A stretch of 64,000 nucleotides of DNA, taken from positions 434,001 through 498,000 of the forward strand of contig NZ_CADFEN010000003.1 of the NCBI RefSeq assembly GCF_902833145.1, given 5' to 3'. The DNA comes from Burkholderia sp. BCC0506 (GTDB lineage: Bacteria > Pseudomonadota > Gammaproteobacteria > Burkholderiales > Burkholderiaceae). The notes below the pieces were generated by a model. It did no database searches, was not told the origin of the DNA, and worked only from the letters and a program-made list of their open reading frames with translations. Of this stretch, positions 44,624 to 54,505 are shown one piece after another (within the stretch, counting starts at the first letter, position 1; each line of letters begins with the position of its first letter). The position numbers and the translations under genes were made by a program.

Positions 44624-47600
44624 ATGAAACGCATGCTGTTCAATGCGACGCAGCAGGAGGAGCTGCGCGTCGCCATCGTCGATGGGCAAAAGCTCATCGA
44701 CATCGACATCGAAACCGCCGGGCGCGAACAGCGCAAAGGCAATATCTACAAAGGGGTCATCACCCGTATCGAGCCGTCGCTCGAAGCGTGCTTCGTCAAC
44801 TACGGCGAAGACCGCCACGGCTTCCTGCCGTTCAAGGAAGTCGCCCGCCAGTACTTCAAGGAAGGCATCGACATGCGCTCCGCGCGCATCCAGGATGCGC
44901 TGCGCGAAGGCCAGGAGCTGATCGTCCAGGTCGAGAAGGAAGAACGTGGCAACAAGGGCGCCGCCCTCACCACCTTCATCTCGCTCGCCGGCCGCTACCT
45001 CGTGCTGATGCCGAACAATCCGCGCGGCGGCGGCGTGTCGCGCCGGATCGAAGGCGACGAGCGCCAGGAACTGCGCGAAACGATGGCGCAACTGCAGATT
45101 CCGGACGGCATGAGCATGATCGCCCGTACCGCGGGCATCGGCCGCAGCGCCGAGGAACTGCAGTGGGACCTGAACTACCTGCTGCAACTGTGGCGGGCGA
45201 TCGAGGCCGCCTCGCAAAGCGGCAACGCCGGCCAGCCGATGCTGATCTATCTGGAATCGAGCCTCGTGATCCGCGCGATCCGGGACTATTTCCAGCCGGA
45301 TATCGGCGAAATCCTGATCGACACGAATGAAATCCACGATCAGGCCCGCGCGTTCATGGACATCGTGATGCCGGACAACGTCGCGAAAGTGAAGCGCTAT
45401 CACGACGACGTGCCGCTGTTCTCCCGCTTCCAGATCGAGCACCAGATCGAAACCGCGTACTCGCGCACGGTGCCGCTGCCGTCCGGTGGCGCGATCGTGA
45501 TCGACCACACCGAAGCGCTCGTCGCGATCGACGTGAACTCGGCCCGCGCGACCAAGGGCGCGGACATCGAGGAAACGGCCACCCGCACGAACCTCGAAGC
45601 GGCCGACGAAGTCGCCCGCCAGCTGCGCCTGCGCGACCTCGGCGGCCTGATCGTGATCGATTTCATCGACATGGAATCGGCGAAGAGCCAGCGCGAAGTC
45701 GAGCAACGCCTGAAGGACGCGCTCAAGCACGACCGTGCGCGCGTGCAGATGGGCAAGATTTCCCGCTTCGGCCTGATGGAACTGTCGCGCCAGCGCCTGC
45801 GCCCGGCCCTGTCGGAAGGCAGCCACGTGACGTGCCCGCGCTGCAACGGCACCGGCCACATCCGCGATACCGAATCGTCCGCGCTGCAGGTCCTGCGGAT
45901 CATTCAGGAAGAAGCGATGAAGGAAAACACCGCGGCGATCCACTGCCAGGTGCCGGTCGAGGTAACCGCCTTCCTGTTGAACGAAAAGCGCCAGGAAATC
46001 AACAAGATCGAGTCGCGCTTCAAGGTCGGCATCGTGCTGATCCCGAACAAGCACCTCGATACGCCGCACTACAAGCTCGAGCGCCTGCGTCACGACGACG
46101 CGCGCCTCGACGATCCGCGCGCCTCCTGGAAGATGGCCGAGGAAGCGGCCCGCGAGCTCGAGTCGGAAACCGGCTACAGCAAGCGTGCGGCGGAAGTGAA
46201 GCCGAAGCAGGAAGCCGCGGTCAAGGGCATCACCCCCGAGCGTCCGGCCCCGAGCCCGGCGCCGCAGCGCCCGGTGGAGCCGGTTCCGGCACCCGCGCCC
46301 GTCGCGGCCACGAGCGGCGGCTTCATCGGCTGGCTGAAGGGCCTGTTCGGTGTCTCGCCGGCCCCGGCGCCCGCACCCGTTGCCGCGCCGGCACCGGCGA
46401 AGGAGCAGGCAACCCGTCCGGCCCGCGAGCGCACCGAAAAGACCGAACAGCGCGGCGGCGATCGCAATCGCAACCGCCGCGGCGGCGCCCAGCAGGCACA
46501 GGGCGGCCGCGACCAGGCAGCCGCAGGCCGGCCGCAACGCCAGGAACGCGAAGGCAAGGAAGTGCGCGAACCGCGTGAAGGCCGTGAGCCGCGTGAAGGC
46601 CGTGAGCCGCGCGAGGGCCGTGAGCTGCGGGAAGGCCGCGAAAGCCGCGAAGGTCGCGAGAACCGTGAGGGTCGCGAGGGCCGTGGCCCGCGCGAAGGTC
46701 GCGAGCCGCGTGAGAACCGCGAACCGCGCGAGCGTGCCGAACAGCCGGAAGGCGTCGAAGCAGCCGGCCGTGGCGAGCGCCAGGAACGCGGCGAGCGTCG
46801 CGAGCGCGGCGAACGCCGCAAGCCGACCCAGCATGCGGCCACGCTCGAAACCGTCACGCGCGGTGAAAACCATCCGGAACCGGAAACCGACAAGGCCGCA
46901 GCAGAAGCCCTGCCCGGCGCGGAACTGGCAGCCGATGCGGAAGCCGGCGCACGTGACGGCGAAGAACGTCGCCGTCGTCGTCGCGGCCGCCGTGGCGGTC
47001 GTCGCGAGCGCGAGGAAGACGGCGCAGCTGTCGAGCAGGCCGAGCAAGGCGCCGAAGGCGAAGTCGCAGCGCAAGCCGTGACGCCGGCGCCGGCCGCACC
47101 GGTCGCAGCCGAACCGGCCCACACGGCCGCACCGGCCGTCGTCGCGGCCGTGGCCAGTGCGGTCGCCGTCGAGGCCGTCGCCGAGCAGCATGCCGAACCG
47201 GCCGCCGTCGAAGCGCAGCCGGCACCGGCACACGCCGAAGCAGCGCCGGCCGCCGCGGTCGAGCCTGTCGTCGCCGTGCAGGCAGCAGAACCGGCACCGG
47301 TCGCACCGGCGGTCGCGGAAGCGGGCCCGGCACCGGTCGCGGTGTCGCCGACCGATGCGTTCGAAGTGCCCGCGGCCGCTCCGGCCGCCGTCGAGGCGCC
47401 GCAGGCCGCACCGGTCGAGCAAGTCGCACCGGCCGCCGTGGCGATCGAAGCCGCGCCGGTGGCGGTCGCGTCGCCTGTCGAGGCCGCGCCTGTCGAGGCC
47501 GCGCCTGTCGAAACCGCGCCGGCCGAGGCCGTCGCCGCACCGGCACCCGCCCCCGCACAATCGGCAGCCGCGCCCGCATCGGCGAGCCTGGATGTCGTGC

Positions 47601-47767
47601 TGGAGCAGGCCGGTCTCGTCTGGGTGAATACGGACGCCGACAAGTTCGCCGCCGCGCAGGAAGCCGCGTCGCGGCTCCCGCGCCCGGTTCGCGTGCCGCG
47701 CGAACGCAAGCCGCTGCCGCCGGTCGATACGACGCCGATGCAGCAAGTCGAAACGACGCACCACTGA
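44624..47767 (+). CDS. rne: Ribonuclease E
   Basis: Main endonuclease for mRNA decay and rRNA/tRNA processing and the scaffold of the degradosome. With the ATG at 44624 ([21 protein letters not shown]) it has 1047 residues. The catalytic half (1-510) holds the S1 domain, the DNase I-like site ([13 protein letters not shown]) and the zinc link CPRCNGTGH near 404. The C-terminal half has an amphipathic segment [12 protein letters not shown] near 566, likely a membrane anchor, an Arg/Glu hexapeptide repeat (about 645-712), an RNA-binding basic patch ([15 protein letters not shown] near 785), a long Ala/Pro/Val stretch, and a conserved-looking end ([16 protein letters not shown]). Confidence 0.95.
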   Translation: MKRMLFNATQQEELRVAIVDGQKLIDIDIETAGREQRKGNIYKGVITRIEPSLEACFVNYGEDRHGFLPFKEVARQYFKEGIDMRSARIQDALREGQELIVQVEKEERGNKGAALTTFISLAGRYLVLMPNNPRGGGVSRRIEGDERQELRETMAQLQIPDGMSMIARTAGIGRSAEELQWDLNYLLQLWRAIEAASQSGNAGQPMLIYLESSLVIRAIRDYFQPDIGEILIDTNEIHDQARAFMDIVMPDNVAKVKRYHDDVPLFSRFQIEHQIETAYSRTVPLPSGGAIVIDHTEALVAIDVNSARATKGADIEETATRTNLEAADEVARQLRLRDLGGLIVIDFIDMESAKSQREVEQRLKDALKHDRARVQMGKISRFGLMELSRQRLRPALSEGSHVTCPRCNGTGHIRDTESSALQVLRIIQEEAMKENTAAIHCQVPVEVTAFLLNEKRQEINKIESRFKVGIVLIPNKHLDTPHYKLERLRHDDARLDDPRASWKMAEEAARELESETGYSKRAAEVKPKQEAAVKGITPERPAPSPAPQRPVEPVPAPAPVAATSGGFIGWLKGLFGVSPAPAPAPVAAPAPAKEQATRPARERTEKTEQRGGDRNRNRRGGAQQAQGGRDQAAAGRPQRQEREGKEVREPREGREPREGREPREGRELREGRESREGRENREGREGRGPREGREPRENREPRERAEQPEGVEAAGRGERQERGERRERGERRKPTQHAATLETVTRGENHPEPETDKAAAEALPGAELAADAEAGARDGEERRRRRRGRRGGRREREEDGAAVEQAEQGAEGEVAAQAVTPAPAAPVAAEPAHTAAPAVVAAVASAVAVEAVAEQHAEPAAVEAQPAPAHAEAAPAAAVEPVVAVQAAEPAPVAPAVAEAGPAPVAVSPTDAFEVPAAAPAAVEAPQAAPVEQVAPAAVAIEAAPVAVASPVEAAPVEAAPVETAPAEAVAAPAPAPAQSAAAPASASLDVVLEQAGLVWVNTDADKFAAAQEAASRLPRPVRVPRERKPLPPVDTTPMQQVETTHH
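46557..46740 (+). repeat. In-gene 18-bp tandem repeat encoding Arg-Glu-Gly hexapeptides
   Basis: About ten imperfect copies of a unit coding for REGREP or close variants ([12 protein letters not shown]), within the disordered part of rne. Such units expand and contract by slippage. Confidence 0.85.
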
Positions 47768-47787
47768 CGGCGCGTCGCCCGACCAGG

Positions 47788-47813
47788 AAAAGCCCGCCTC
47801 CGGCGGGCTTTTT
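47788..47813 (+). terminator. Rho-independent terminator of rne
   Basis: AAAAGCCCGCC-TCC-GGCGGGCTTTTT, 20 bp after the rne stop. Confidence 0.92.
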
Positions 47814-47899
47814 CACGTCTCGGCGCTGCGGGTTTCCGCCCACCGGCCCCGCCGGCCGGTTGCGGCTAGAATAGATGTCTGGTTCGCACTTCTTCCAAC

Positions 47900-49012
47900 A
47901 TGTCCCGACGCATCATTCCTCTCGCCGACGTCAGCGGGATGCCGGACGTCTCCGGTGTCGCGCATGCTCCCGACGGCACGCTGGCCGACACGTTCGCCAG
48001 GCCACTGCGCGACCTGCGCATTTCGGTGACGGACCGCTGCAACTTCCGCTGCGTGTATTGCATGCCGCGCGCGGTCTTCGACAAGGACTACCCGTTCCTG
48101 CCGCACAGCGCGCTGCTCACGCACGAGGAAATCGAACGCGTGGCGCGACTGTTCGTCGCCCACGGCGTCGAGAAGATCCGTATCACGGGCGGCGAGCCGC
48201 TGCTGCGCAAGAACCTCGAATTCCTGATCGAGCGCCTCGCGCGCCTGACGACGCACGCCGGCCGCCCGCTCGACCTGACGCTGACGACCAACGGCTCGCT
48301 GCTCGCGCGCAAGGCGCGTGCGCTGAAGGATGCCGGGCTCACGCGCGTCACGGTCAGCCTCGATGCGCTCGACGATACGCTGTTCAAGCGCATGAACGAC
48401 GCCGAGTTCGCGAGCGCCGACGTGCTCGACGGCATCTTCGCCGCGCAGGCCGCGGGCCTCGCGCCGGTCAAGGTCAACATGGTCGTGAAGCGCGGCACCA
48501 ACGACGGCGAGATCCTGCCGATGGCCGAGCGGTTCCGCGGCACCGGCGTGATCCTGCGCTTCATCGAATACATGGACGTCGGCACGTCGAACGGCTGGAA
48601 CATGACCGAGGTGCTGCCGTCGGCGGACGTCGTCGCACGGATCGCCGAACACTTCCCGCTCGTGCCGCTCGAGCCGCACACGGCGGCCGAAACCGCGCAG
48701 CGCTGGGGCTATGCGGACGGCCGCGGCGAGATCGGCGTGATCTCGAGCGTCACGCAGGCCTTCTGCGGCGACTGCACGCGCGCGCGGCTGTCGACCGAAG
48801 GCAAGCTGTACCTGTGCCTGTTCGCGTCGGCCGGCCACGACCTGCGTGCGCTCGTGCGCGGCGGCGCGAGCGATGCCGAGATCGCGACCGCGATCGCCCG
48901 GATCTGGCAGGCGCGCACCGACCGCTATTCGCAACTGCGCGGCAGCGCATCGGCCGCTAGCGCGCCCGACGGCGCCGGCAAGCGCGTCGAAATGTCGTAT
49001 ATCGGCGGCTGA
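47900..49012 (+). CDS. moaA: GTP 3',8-cyclase
   Basis: Radical-SAM enzyme for the first step of molybdenum cofactor synthesis. The N-terminal cluster is [10 protein letters not shown] near residue 51 and the C-terminal cluster uses the cysteines of [12 protein letters not shown] with a further one downstream (YLCLF). The final GG of SYIGG is kept. It is 370 residues including about 30 extra N-terminal residues. A TAGAAT at 47867-47872 may be the -10 box. It starts the moaA-mobA-moeA run. Confidence 0.95.
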   Translation: MSRRIIPLADVSGMPDVSGVAHAPDGTLADTFARPLRDLRISVTDRCNFRCVYCMPRAVFDKDYPFLPHSALLTHEEIERVARLFVAHGVEKIRITGGEPLLRKNLEFLIERLARLTTHAGRPLDLTLTTNGSLLARKARALKDAGLTRVTVSLDALDDTLFKRMNDAEFASADVLDGIFAAQAAGLAPVKVNMVVKRGTNDGEILPMAERFRGTGVILRFIEYMDVGTSNGWNMTEVLPSADVVARIAEHFPLVPLEPHTAAETAQRWGYADGRGEIGVISSVTQAFCGDCTRARLSTEGKLYLCLFASAGHDLRALVRGGASDAEIATAIARIWQARTDRYSQLRGSASAASAPDGAGKRVEMSYIGG

Positions 49013-49036
49013 CACCCCCGTTTCCGCCCGCACACG

Positions 49037-49654
49037 ATGCCCGCCCCCGCCTCTCCGTCGATCGCCGGCCTGCTGCTCGCAGGCGGGCGCGCCACCCGCA
49101 TGGACGGCGTCGACAAGGGCCTGCAACTGCTCGACGGTACGCCGCTCGCGCTGCACGTGCTGCGCCGGCTGTCGCCGCAGGTCGACGAGACGCTGATCAG
49201 CGCGAATCGCCATGCCGATCGCTACGCCGAGCTCGGTGCGCCGTTCGGCGCGCGCATCGTCGCGGACGAAACCTCCGACTTCCCCGGGCCGCTCGCGGGC
49301 CTGCTCGCCGGCATGCGCGCGGCCCGCGCGCCGCTGATCGCGTGCTCGCCATGCGATACGCCCTATCTGCCCGCCGACCTCGTCGCACGGCTGCACGCGG
49401 CGCTCGATGCGCAACAGGCCGACATCGCGATGGCGATCACCGTCGACGCCGAGCAGACGCGCTCGCCGCAGCCGACGTTCGCACTGCTGCGCACGTCGCT
49501 GGCCGACGATCTGGCTGCCCGGCTCGCGGCCGGCGACCGCAAGGTACGTGCGTGGTACGCACGCCACAAGACGGTCGAAGTCGAGTTTCGCGACGAGCGT
49601 GCGTTTTACAATGCCAACTCCTGGCAGGAACTCGCCGCGCTGGCCCGCCGCTGA
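49037..49654 (+). CDS. mobA: Molybdenum cofactor guanylyltransferase
   Basis: Joins GMP to molybdopterin to give the bis-MGD cofactor used by enzymes such as nitrate reductase and formate dehydrogenase. The nucleotide-binding start is GLLLAGGRATRMDGVDKGLQ (residues 10-30), followed by the CSPCDTPYLPADL aspartate loop near 105. It is 205 residues. It lies 24 bases after moaA and 111 bases before moeA. Confidence 0.94.
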   Translation: MPAPASPSIAGLLLAGGRATRMDGVDKGLQLLDGTPLALHVLRRLSPQVDETLISANRHADRYAELGAPFGARIVADETSDFPGPLAGLLAGMRAARAPLIACSPCDTPYLPADLVARLHAALDAQQADIAMAITVDAEQTRSPQPTFALLRTSLADDLAARLAAGDRKVRAWYARHKTVEVEFRDERAFYNANSWQELAALARR

Positions 49655-49765
49655 CGGCGCCGTGCCGTTCCCGCCCGGCGCCCGCCACACGCGAAACCCG
49701 CGCCCCGGCACCCTCCTCGCGCCACCGGCCACGAACCCGATACGCCTTGCGGCGCAGTCCGACTG

Positions 49766-51076
49766 ATGATCACGCAATCCTCGCCCGCTTCCCGACCCGC
49801 ACCCGACCCCGAGGCGCCGCTGTCGCTCGCCGACGCGCAGGCGCTCGCGTGCCGCTTCGCGGTGCCCGTCGACGCGTGCGACACGGTCACGTTGCGCGAT
49901 GCGCTCGACCGTGTGCTCGCGGCCGACGTGAGCGCGCCGTTCGATATCCCCGCCTACGACAACTCGGCCATGGACGGCTATGCGTTCGACGGCGCCGCCG
50001 CACTCGCGTCGCCGCAGGGCGAGGTCGCGATGCCGGTCGCCGGCACCGCGTTCGCCGGCCATCCGTTCGACGGCGCCGTGGCAGCCGGCGCATGCGTGCG
50101 CATCATGACGGGCGCGCCGATGCCGGCCGGATGCGACACGGTGATTCCGCAGGAACGCGTGCGCGTCGATGGCGACACGATCCGCTTCGCCGCGCACGAC
50201 GTTGCGCGCGGCGCAAACTGCCGCAAGGCCGGCGAGGATCTCGCGCGCGGCGCCTGTGCGCGCGGCGCCTGTGCGCTCGCCGCGGGCCGCATCCTGCGGC
50301 CGTCCGATCTCGGCCTGCTTGCGTCGTTCGGCGTCACCGACGTCACGGTGCGCCGGCGTGTGCGCGTCGCCGTGTTCTCGACCGGCGACGAGTTGCGCGA
50401 GCCCGGCGAACCGCTCGGCCGCGGCGCGCTGTACGACAGCAATCGCGGGATGCTGATCGCGATGCTCGAACGGCTGCACGTGGACGCGATCGATCTCGGC
50501 ATCGTCCGGGACGATCCGGTCGCGCTCGAAGCCGCCTTGCGCGACGCGATCGCCGCGCAAGCCGATGCGGTCATCACGTCGGGCGGCGTCTCGGTCGGCG
50601 AAGCCGATTTCACGCGCGACGTGATGGCGCGGCTCGGCGACGTGACGTTCGCGAGCCTCGCGCTGCGGCCCGGCCGGCCGCTCGCGTGCGGCACGCTCGC
50701 ACGCGCGGCCGACGGCACCGGCCACGCGCTGTTCTTCGGCTTGCCCGGCAATCCGGTCGCGTCCGCCGTGACGCTCCTTGCGATCGTGCGCCCCGCGCTG
50801 CTGACACTGGCCGGGGCACGGACGCCGCCGCCGGCCATGTACACGGCGCTCAGCACACATGCGCTGAAGAAGCGTCCCGGCCGCACCGAATACCTGCGCG
50901 GCATCGCGACGCGCGCCGTCGACGGCCAATGGCACGTCGCGCCGGCCGGCTCGCAAAGCTCCGCGTCGCTGAGCGGCCTTGCCGCCGCCAACTGTTTCAT
51001 CGTCCTGGGCCACGATACCGCGGCAGTCGACGCGGGCGCCCCGGTCGACATCCTGCCGCTCGACGGCCTGGCCTGA
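49766..51076 (+). CDS. moeA: Molybdopterin molybdenumtransferase
   Basis: Inserts molybdate into the adenylated pterin. It is 436 residues, with DNSAMDGYAF near residue 70, GAPMPAGCDTVIPQE, the TSGGVSVGEADF loop near 275 and the FFGLPGNPVASAV segment near 325, all as in MoeA. A 15-bp in-frame duplication at 50243-50272 adds ARGAC twice (ARGACARGAC). Cotranscription with moaA and mobA is likely. Confidence 0.94.
   Translation: MITQSSPASRPAPDPEAPLSLADAQALACRFAVPVDACDTVTLRDALDRVLAADVSAPFDIPAYDNSAMDGYAFDGAAALASPQGEVAMPVAGTAFAGHPFDGAVAAGACVRIMTGAPMPAGCDTVIPQERVRVDGDTIRFAAHDVARGANCRKAGEDLARGACARGACALAAGRILRPSDLGLLASFGVTDVTVRRRVRVAVFSTGDELREPGEPLGRGALYDSNRGMLIAMLERLHVDAIDLGIVRDDPVALEAALRDAIAAQADAVITSGGVSVGEADFTRDVMARLGDVTFASLALRPGRPLACGTLARAADGTGHALFFGLPGNPVASAVTLLAIVRPALLTLAGARTPPPAMYTALSTHALKKRPGRTEYLRGIATRAVDGQWHVAPAGSQSSASLSGLAAANCFIVLGHDTAAVDAGAPVDILPLDGLA
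50243..50272 (+). repeat. 15-bp tandem duplication inside moeA
   Basis: The unit GCGCGCGGCGCCTGT occurs twice with no gap, keeping the frame and adding five residues in a surface loop. Confidence 0.85.
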
Positions 51077-51113
51077 ATTCCAATCGGTATATCTCTACGG
51101 GGGCAATCCACAC

Positions 51114-51389
51114 ATGAAGAAACAAATCTCGTCGATCGCCGCGGGGCAGACCGCGAAAGCGCTGATTCTCGTCTACCTGACGTTCAGCGTGCCGATCGTG
51201 CTGCTCGGCATTCTGGTCGCGTATATCCGCTACGGGATGGTCGAACTGAGCACGATCCTGAGCGCGCTGCTGCTGAACGCAATCCTCGGTTTCGTGCTGC
51301 TGTGGATCGCGTGCCACGCGTACAACTGGGTCGCGTCGCGTTTCGGCGGCATCGAGATCGTGCTGTCCGATCCGCCGGAGGAAGCGTGA
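51114..51389 (+). CDS. Small two-segment membrane protein, function unknown
   Basis: A 91-residue protein with two hydrophobic stretches, about residues 16-40 (LILVYLTFSVPIVLLGILVAY) and 50-68 (LLLNAILGFVLLWIACHAY), and a short acidic tail. I do not recognise the family. It begins 37 bases after moeA and its TGA overlaps the following GTG start, so it is likely cotranscribed with both neighbours. Confidence 0.75.
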   Translation: MKKQISSIAAGQTAKALILVYLTFSVPIVLLGILVAYIRYGMVELSTILSALLLNAILGFVLLWIACHAYNWVASRFGGIEIVLSDPPEEA

Positions 51390-51871
51390 GCGGCACGCCG
51401 CTGATCCGCGCGGCCGAAGCGCGCGACGTCGGCGCGATCCTCGCGCTGATGCGCGAACTGGCCGAGTTCGAAAAGCTCACCGCGCTGTTCGTCGCGACCG
51501 AGGCCGATCTCGCCGACGCACTGTTCGGCGCGCACCCGGCTGCCGAAGCGCTGGTGGCCGAACGCGACGGCGCGATCGTCGCGTACGCGCTGTTCTTCCA
51601 CAACTATTCGACGTTCCTCGGCCGCCGCGGGCTCTACCTCGAGGATCTGTACGTGCAGCCGTCGCAGCGCGGCACGGGCCTGGGCACCGCGATGCTGCGC
51701 CATCTCGCGGCACTCGCCGTCGAGCGTCGTTGCGGGCGCTTCGAATGGTCGGTCCTCGACTGGAACCAGCCGGCGATCGATTTCTACGAGAAGATGGGCG
51801 CGACCGTGCTGCCGGAGTGGCGCATCGTGCGCGTGACGGGCGACGCACTGGACACGCTCGCCGCGCATTGA
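51386..51871 (+). CDS. GNAT acetyltransferase (diamine acetyltransferase-like)
   Basis: A 161-residue acetyltransferase of the eukaryote-like SSAT group: LIRAAEARDVGAILALMRELAEFEK at the start, YSTFLGRRGLYLEDLYVQPSQRGTGLGTAML with the acetyl-CoA loop, and WNQPAIDFYEKMGA. SSAT acts on polyamines or thialysine; the substrate here is a guess. The GTG start at 51386 overlaps the stop of the membrane protein gene (GTGA). The frame opens upstream without family sequence. Confidence 0.85.
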   Translation: MSGTPLIRAAEARDVGAILALMRELAEFEKLTALFVATEADLADALFGAHPAAEALVAERDGAIVAYALFFHNYSTFLGRRGLYLEDLYVQPSQRGTGLGTAMLRHLAALAVERRCGRFEWSVLDWNQPAIDFYEKMGATVLPEWRIVRVTGDALDTLAAH

Positions 51872-51905
51872 GCGCGGGCCGGCCGCGCCGGGTATCGCCG
51901 CAAAG

Positions 51906-51931
51906 GAAACGGGCGCCGCGGCGCCCGTTTT
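51906..51931. terminator. Bidirectional rho-independent terminator
   Basis: ACGGGCGC-CGCG-GCGCCCGT with A and T runs on either side, between the acetyltransferase (+) and rmuC (-). Confidence 0.88.
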
Positions 51932-51959
51932 CTCGTCCGACGGCTACCGGCCACGCGCG

Positions 51960-53438
51960 TCACGCATCGTCCGCATCGGCGCCTTCGGCCCCTTCCGCGC
52001 CGAGCAGCCCGGCCGCCGTGTCGCCCGGCAGCGCCTCGACCTGCTTCAGCTTGCGGCTCATCACGCGCGTGCGCTGCTCGGCGGACTCGATCGAGCGCGT
52101 GACCGTTTCGAGCTGCGCCTTCGTACGCGCGAGCACGTCGCCGAACTTGCCGAACTCCGTCTTGACCGCACCGAGCACCTGCCATACCTCGCTCGAGCGC
52201 TGCTCGATCGCGAGCGTGCGGAACCCCATCTGCAAGCTGTTCAGCAACGCGGTGAGCGTGGTCGGCCCCGCGACCGTCACGCGATAGTCGCGCTGCAGCA
52301 GGTCGGTCAGCCCCGGGCGGCGCAGGATCTCCGCATAGAGCCCTTCGGTCGGCAGGAACAGCAGCGCGAAATCGGTCGTGTGCGGCGGCGCGACGTACTT
52401 CTCGGCGATCGTGCGCGCTTCCATCCGCACCCGCGCTTCGAGCGCGCGCGCCGCCTCCTCGACCGCCAGCGCATCGGCACGCTCCTGCGCGTCGATCAAC
52501 CGCTCGTAGTCTTCGCGCGGGAATTTCGCGTCGATCGGCAGCCACACCGGCGACGCGTCGCGCGTGCCGGCGTCGCGCCCCGGCAGCCGGATCGCGAATT
52601 CGACGCGCTCGGTGCTCTTCGGCACCGTCGCGACGTTCTTCGCGTACTGGTCGGGCGTCAGCATCTGTTCGAGCAGCGCCTCGAGCTGCACTTCGCCCCA
52701 GGTGCCGCGCGTCTTCACGTTGGTCAGCACCTTCTTCAGGTCGCCGACGCCGGCCGCGAGCGTCTGCATCTCGCCGAGCCCGCGATGCACCTGCTCGAGC
52801 CGGTCCGACACGAGCTTGAACGATTCGCCGAGCCGCTGCTCGAGCGTCGCGTGCAACTTCTCGTCGACGGTGCGGCGCATCTCCTCGAGCTTGGCCGCAT
52901 TATTCGTCTCGATTTCCTTCAGCCGTTGCTCGAGCGTCGCACGCACTTCGCCGATCCGCCGGTCGTTCGCCTCGGTCAGTTGCGTGAGCTGCCGGTGCAA
53001 CGTGTCGCCGAACAGCCGCAGCGCGCCCGTCTGTTCCTCGCGCGCCTGCTGGGCCTGCCGCTGCAGGCTCTCGCGCATCGCGTCGAACTGCTGCGCATTG
53101 CCGGCGACGAGCTTGCCGAGTTGCTGCGCGAATCCCTCGATCTGGTTGTTCTGCACGGTCGCCACACTCGTCAGTTGCGCGGCGAGCGTCTGCTGCAACT
53201 GGGCGAAGCTGCCGGCCAGCTCGGTACGCGAGCCGCGTGCGCTTTCGACGATCTCGCCGCGCAATTCGCGTTCGAGCCGCTCGACCGCCCGCGCCTGCGC
53301 ATGCGCGGCGTCCTCGATCTGGTCGCCGAGCACGGCCGCATCGTCATGGCGGCCGCCGCCGCGCACGAGCGCGACGATCGCCACCGCGAGCGCGACGGCC
53401 AGCACGACGACCGCCGCCAGCAACAACGTCATCGTCAT
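51960..53438 (-). CDS. rmuC: DNA recombination protein RmuC homologue
   Basis: A nuclease-like protein that limits recombination between inverted repeats. It has an N-terminal membrane segment (LLLAAVVVLAVALAVAIVAL), a long coiled coil (about 45-200), and the RmuC domain from about 215 (GTWGEVQLEALLEQMLTPDQY, VWLPIDAKFPREDYERL). It is 492 residues, the usual length. The start overlaps the dehydrogenase stop by 4 bases. Confidence 0.92.
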   Translation of the reverse strand: MTMTLLLAAVVVLAVALAVAIVALVRGGGRHDDAAVLGDQIEDAAHAQARAVERLERELRGEIVESARGSRTELAGSFAQLQQTLAAQLTSVATVQNNQIEGFAQQLGKLVAGNAQQFDAMRESLQRQAQQAREEQTGALRLFGDTLHRQLTQLTEANDRRIGEVRATLEQRLKEIETNNAAKLEEMRRTVDEKLHATLEQRLGESFKLVSDRLEQVHRGLGEMQTLAAGVGDLKKVLTNVKTRGTWGEVQLEALLEQMLTPDQYAKNVATVPKSTERVEFAIRLPGRDAGTRDASPVWLPIDAKFPREDYERLIDAQERADALAVEEAARALEARVRMEARTIAEKYVAPPHTTDFALLFLPTEGLYAEILRRPGLTDLLQRDYRVTVAGPTTLTALLNSLQMGFRTLAIEQRSSEVWQVLGAVKTEFGKFGDVLARTKAQLETVTRSIESAEQRTRVMSRKLKQVEALPGDTAAGLLGAEGAEGADADDA

Positions 53439-54430
53439 GCGCGCGGCTTCCCGATCACGTCAGGGTTGATCGGATTCGGCGGCTGCCCCGCACGCGGCCC
53501 CTCGCCCAGCGCGGCGATCAGGTTGTCTGCGGCGAGGTTCGCCATCGCGCGGCGGGTCTTTTCGGTCGCGCTCGCGATATGCGGCGTCAGCACGACGTTC
53601 GGCACCTCGAGCAGCGCCGGATGCACGCTCGGCTCGCCCTCGTACACGTCGAGACCGGCCGCGGCGATCGTCCCGTCGCGCAGCGCGACGGCCAGCGCCG
53701 CATCGTCGACGATTCCGCCGCGCGCGATGTTGGTCAGCGTCGCCGTGGGTTTCATCTTCGCGAGCTCGGCCGCGCCGATCGTGTGATGGTTCTCCTTCGT
53801 GTACGGCAGCACGAGCACGACATGATCGGCGCGCGCGAGCAGCGCATCCTTCGACACGTATTCGGCACTCAGTTCGGCCTCGATCTCGGGCGCGACCCGC
53901 GAGCGGTTGTGATAGATCACCTGCATCCCGAAGCCGCGCGCGCGGCGCGCGAGCGCCTGGCCGATGCGGCCCATGCCGATGACGCCGAGCGTCGAGCCGT
54001 GGATGTCGGCGCCGAGGAAGCCGTCGTACGCCCACTTCTGCCAGTGACCGGCGCGCAGCCAGTGTTCGGATTCGGCGATCCGGCGTGCGGCGGCCATCAT
54101 CAGCGCCCAGCCGAAATCGGCGGTCGATTCGTTCAGCACGTCCGGCGTGTTGGTGCCGAGGACGTTCGCCGCGTTGAACGCGGCCATGTCGAAGTTGTTG
54201 TAGCCGACCGCCATGTTCGCCACGACGCGCAGGCGCGGCGCCGCCGCGAGCGTGGCCGCGCCGACCGGGTCGCCGGCCGTCAGCGCGCCGTCCTTGTCGG
54301 CCAGACGCGCGGCGAGCGCATCGGGCGCGAGCGCGTCGCCGTCGTTCCAGTCGACTTCGAAATACTGCTTGAGCCGCTCGATCACGTCCGGAAAGATCGG
54401 ACGCGCGACCAGGATCTTCTGCATCGCCAT
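53435..54430 (-). CDS. 2-hydroxyacid dehydrogenase (glyoxylate/2-ketogluconate reductase type)
   Basis: A 331-residue NAD(P)-dependent D-2-hydroxyacid dehydrogenase. The nucleotide loop is GMGRIGQALARRA near 155; the catalytic Arg is in NIARGGIVDD, Glu in DVYEGEPSVHP and His in TPHIASATEKT, all present. It is closest to GhrB/TkrA-type enzymes, which reduce glyoxylate, hydroxypyruvate or 2-keto-gluconate. It lies directly before rmuC in a coupled pair. Confidence 0.9.
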   Translation of the reverse strand: MAMQKILVARPIFPDVIERLKQYFEVDWNDGDALAPDALAARLADKDGALTAGDPVGAATLAAAPRLRVVANMAVGYNNFDMAAFNAANVLGTNTPDVLNESTADFGWALMMAAARRIAESEHWLRAGHWQKWAYDGFLGADIHGSTLGVIGMGRIGQALARRARGFGMQVIYHNRSRVAPEIEAELSAEYVSKDALLARADHVVLVLPYTKENHHTIGAAELAKMKPTATLTNIARGGIVDDAALAVALRDGTIAAAGLDVYEGEPSVHPALLEVPNVVLTPHIASATEKTRRAMANLAADNLIAALGEGPRAGQPPNPINPDVIGKPRA

Positions 54431-54505
54431 CTCCGCATGCCGCGGACGGATCGCGGCGCGCCATGCGCCGCGTGGATCGCCCGCTCGGGGTTGAAAATCG
54501 TCAGC

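Noticed and set aside
46557-46740. CRISPR array
   Set aside because: The 18-bp periodicity is in frame and codes for hexapeptides in rne, without spacers of constant length.
44384-47764. 1126-codon minus-strand frame opposite rne
   Set aside because: Mirror of the rne repeat-rich frame; histidine, arginine and alanine runs with no real domains.
47813-51013. 1066-codon minus-strand frame opposite moaA, mobA and moeA
   Set aside because: Shadow frame; the plus-strand genes have intact catalytic motifs.
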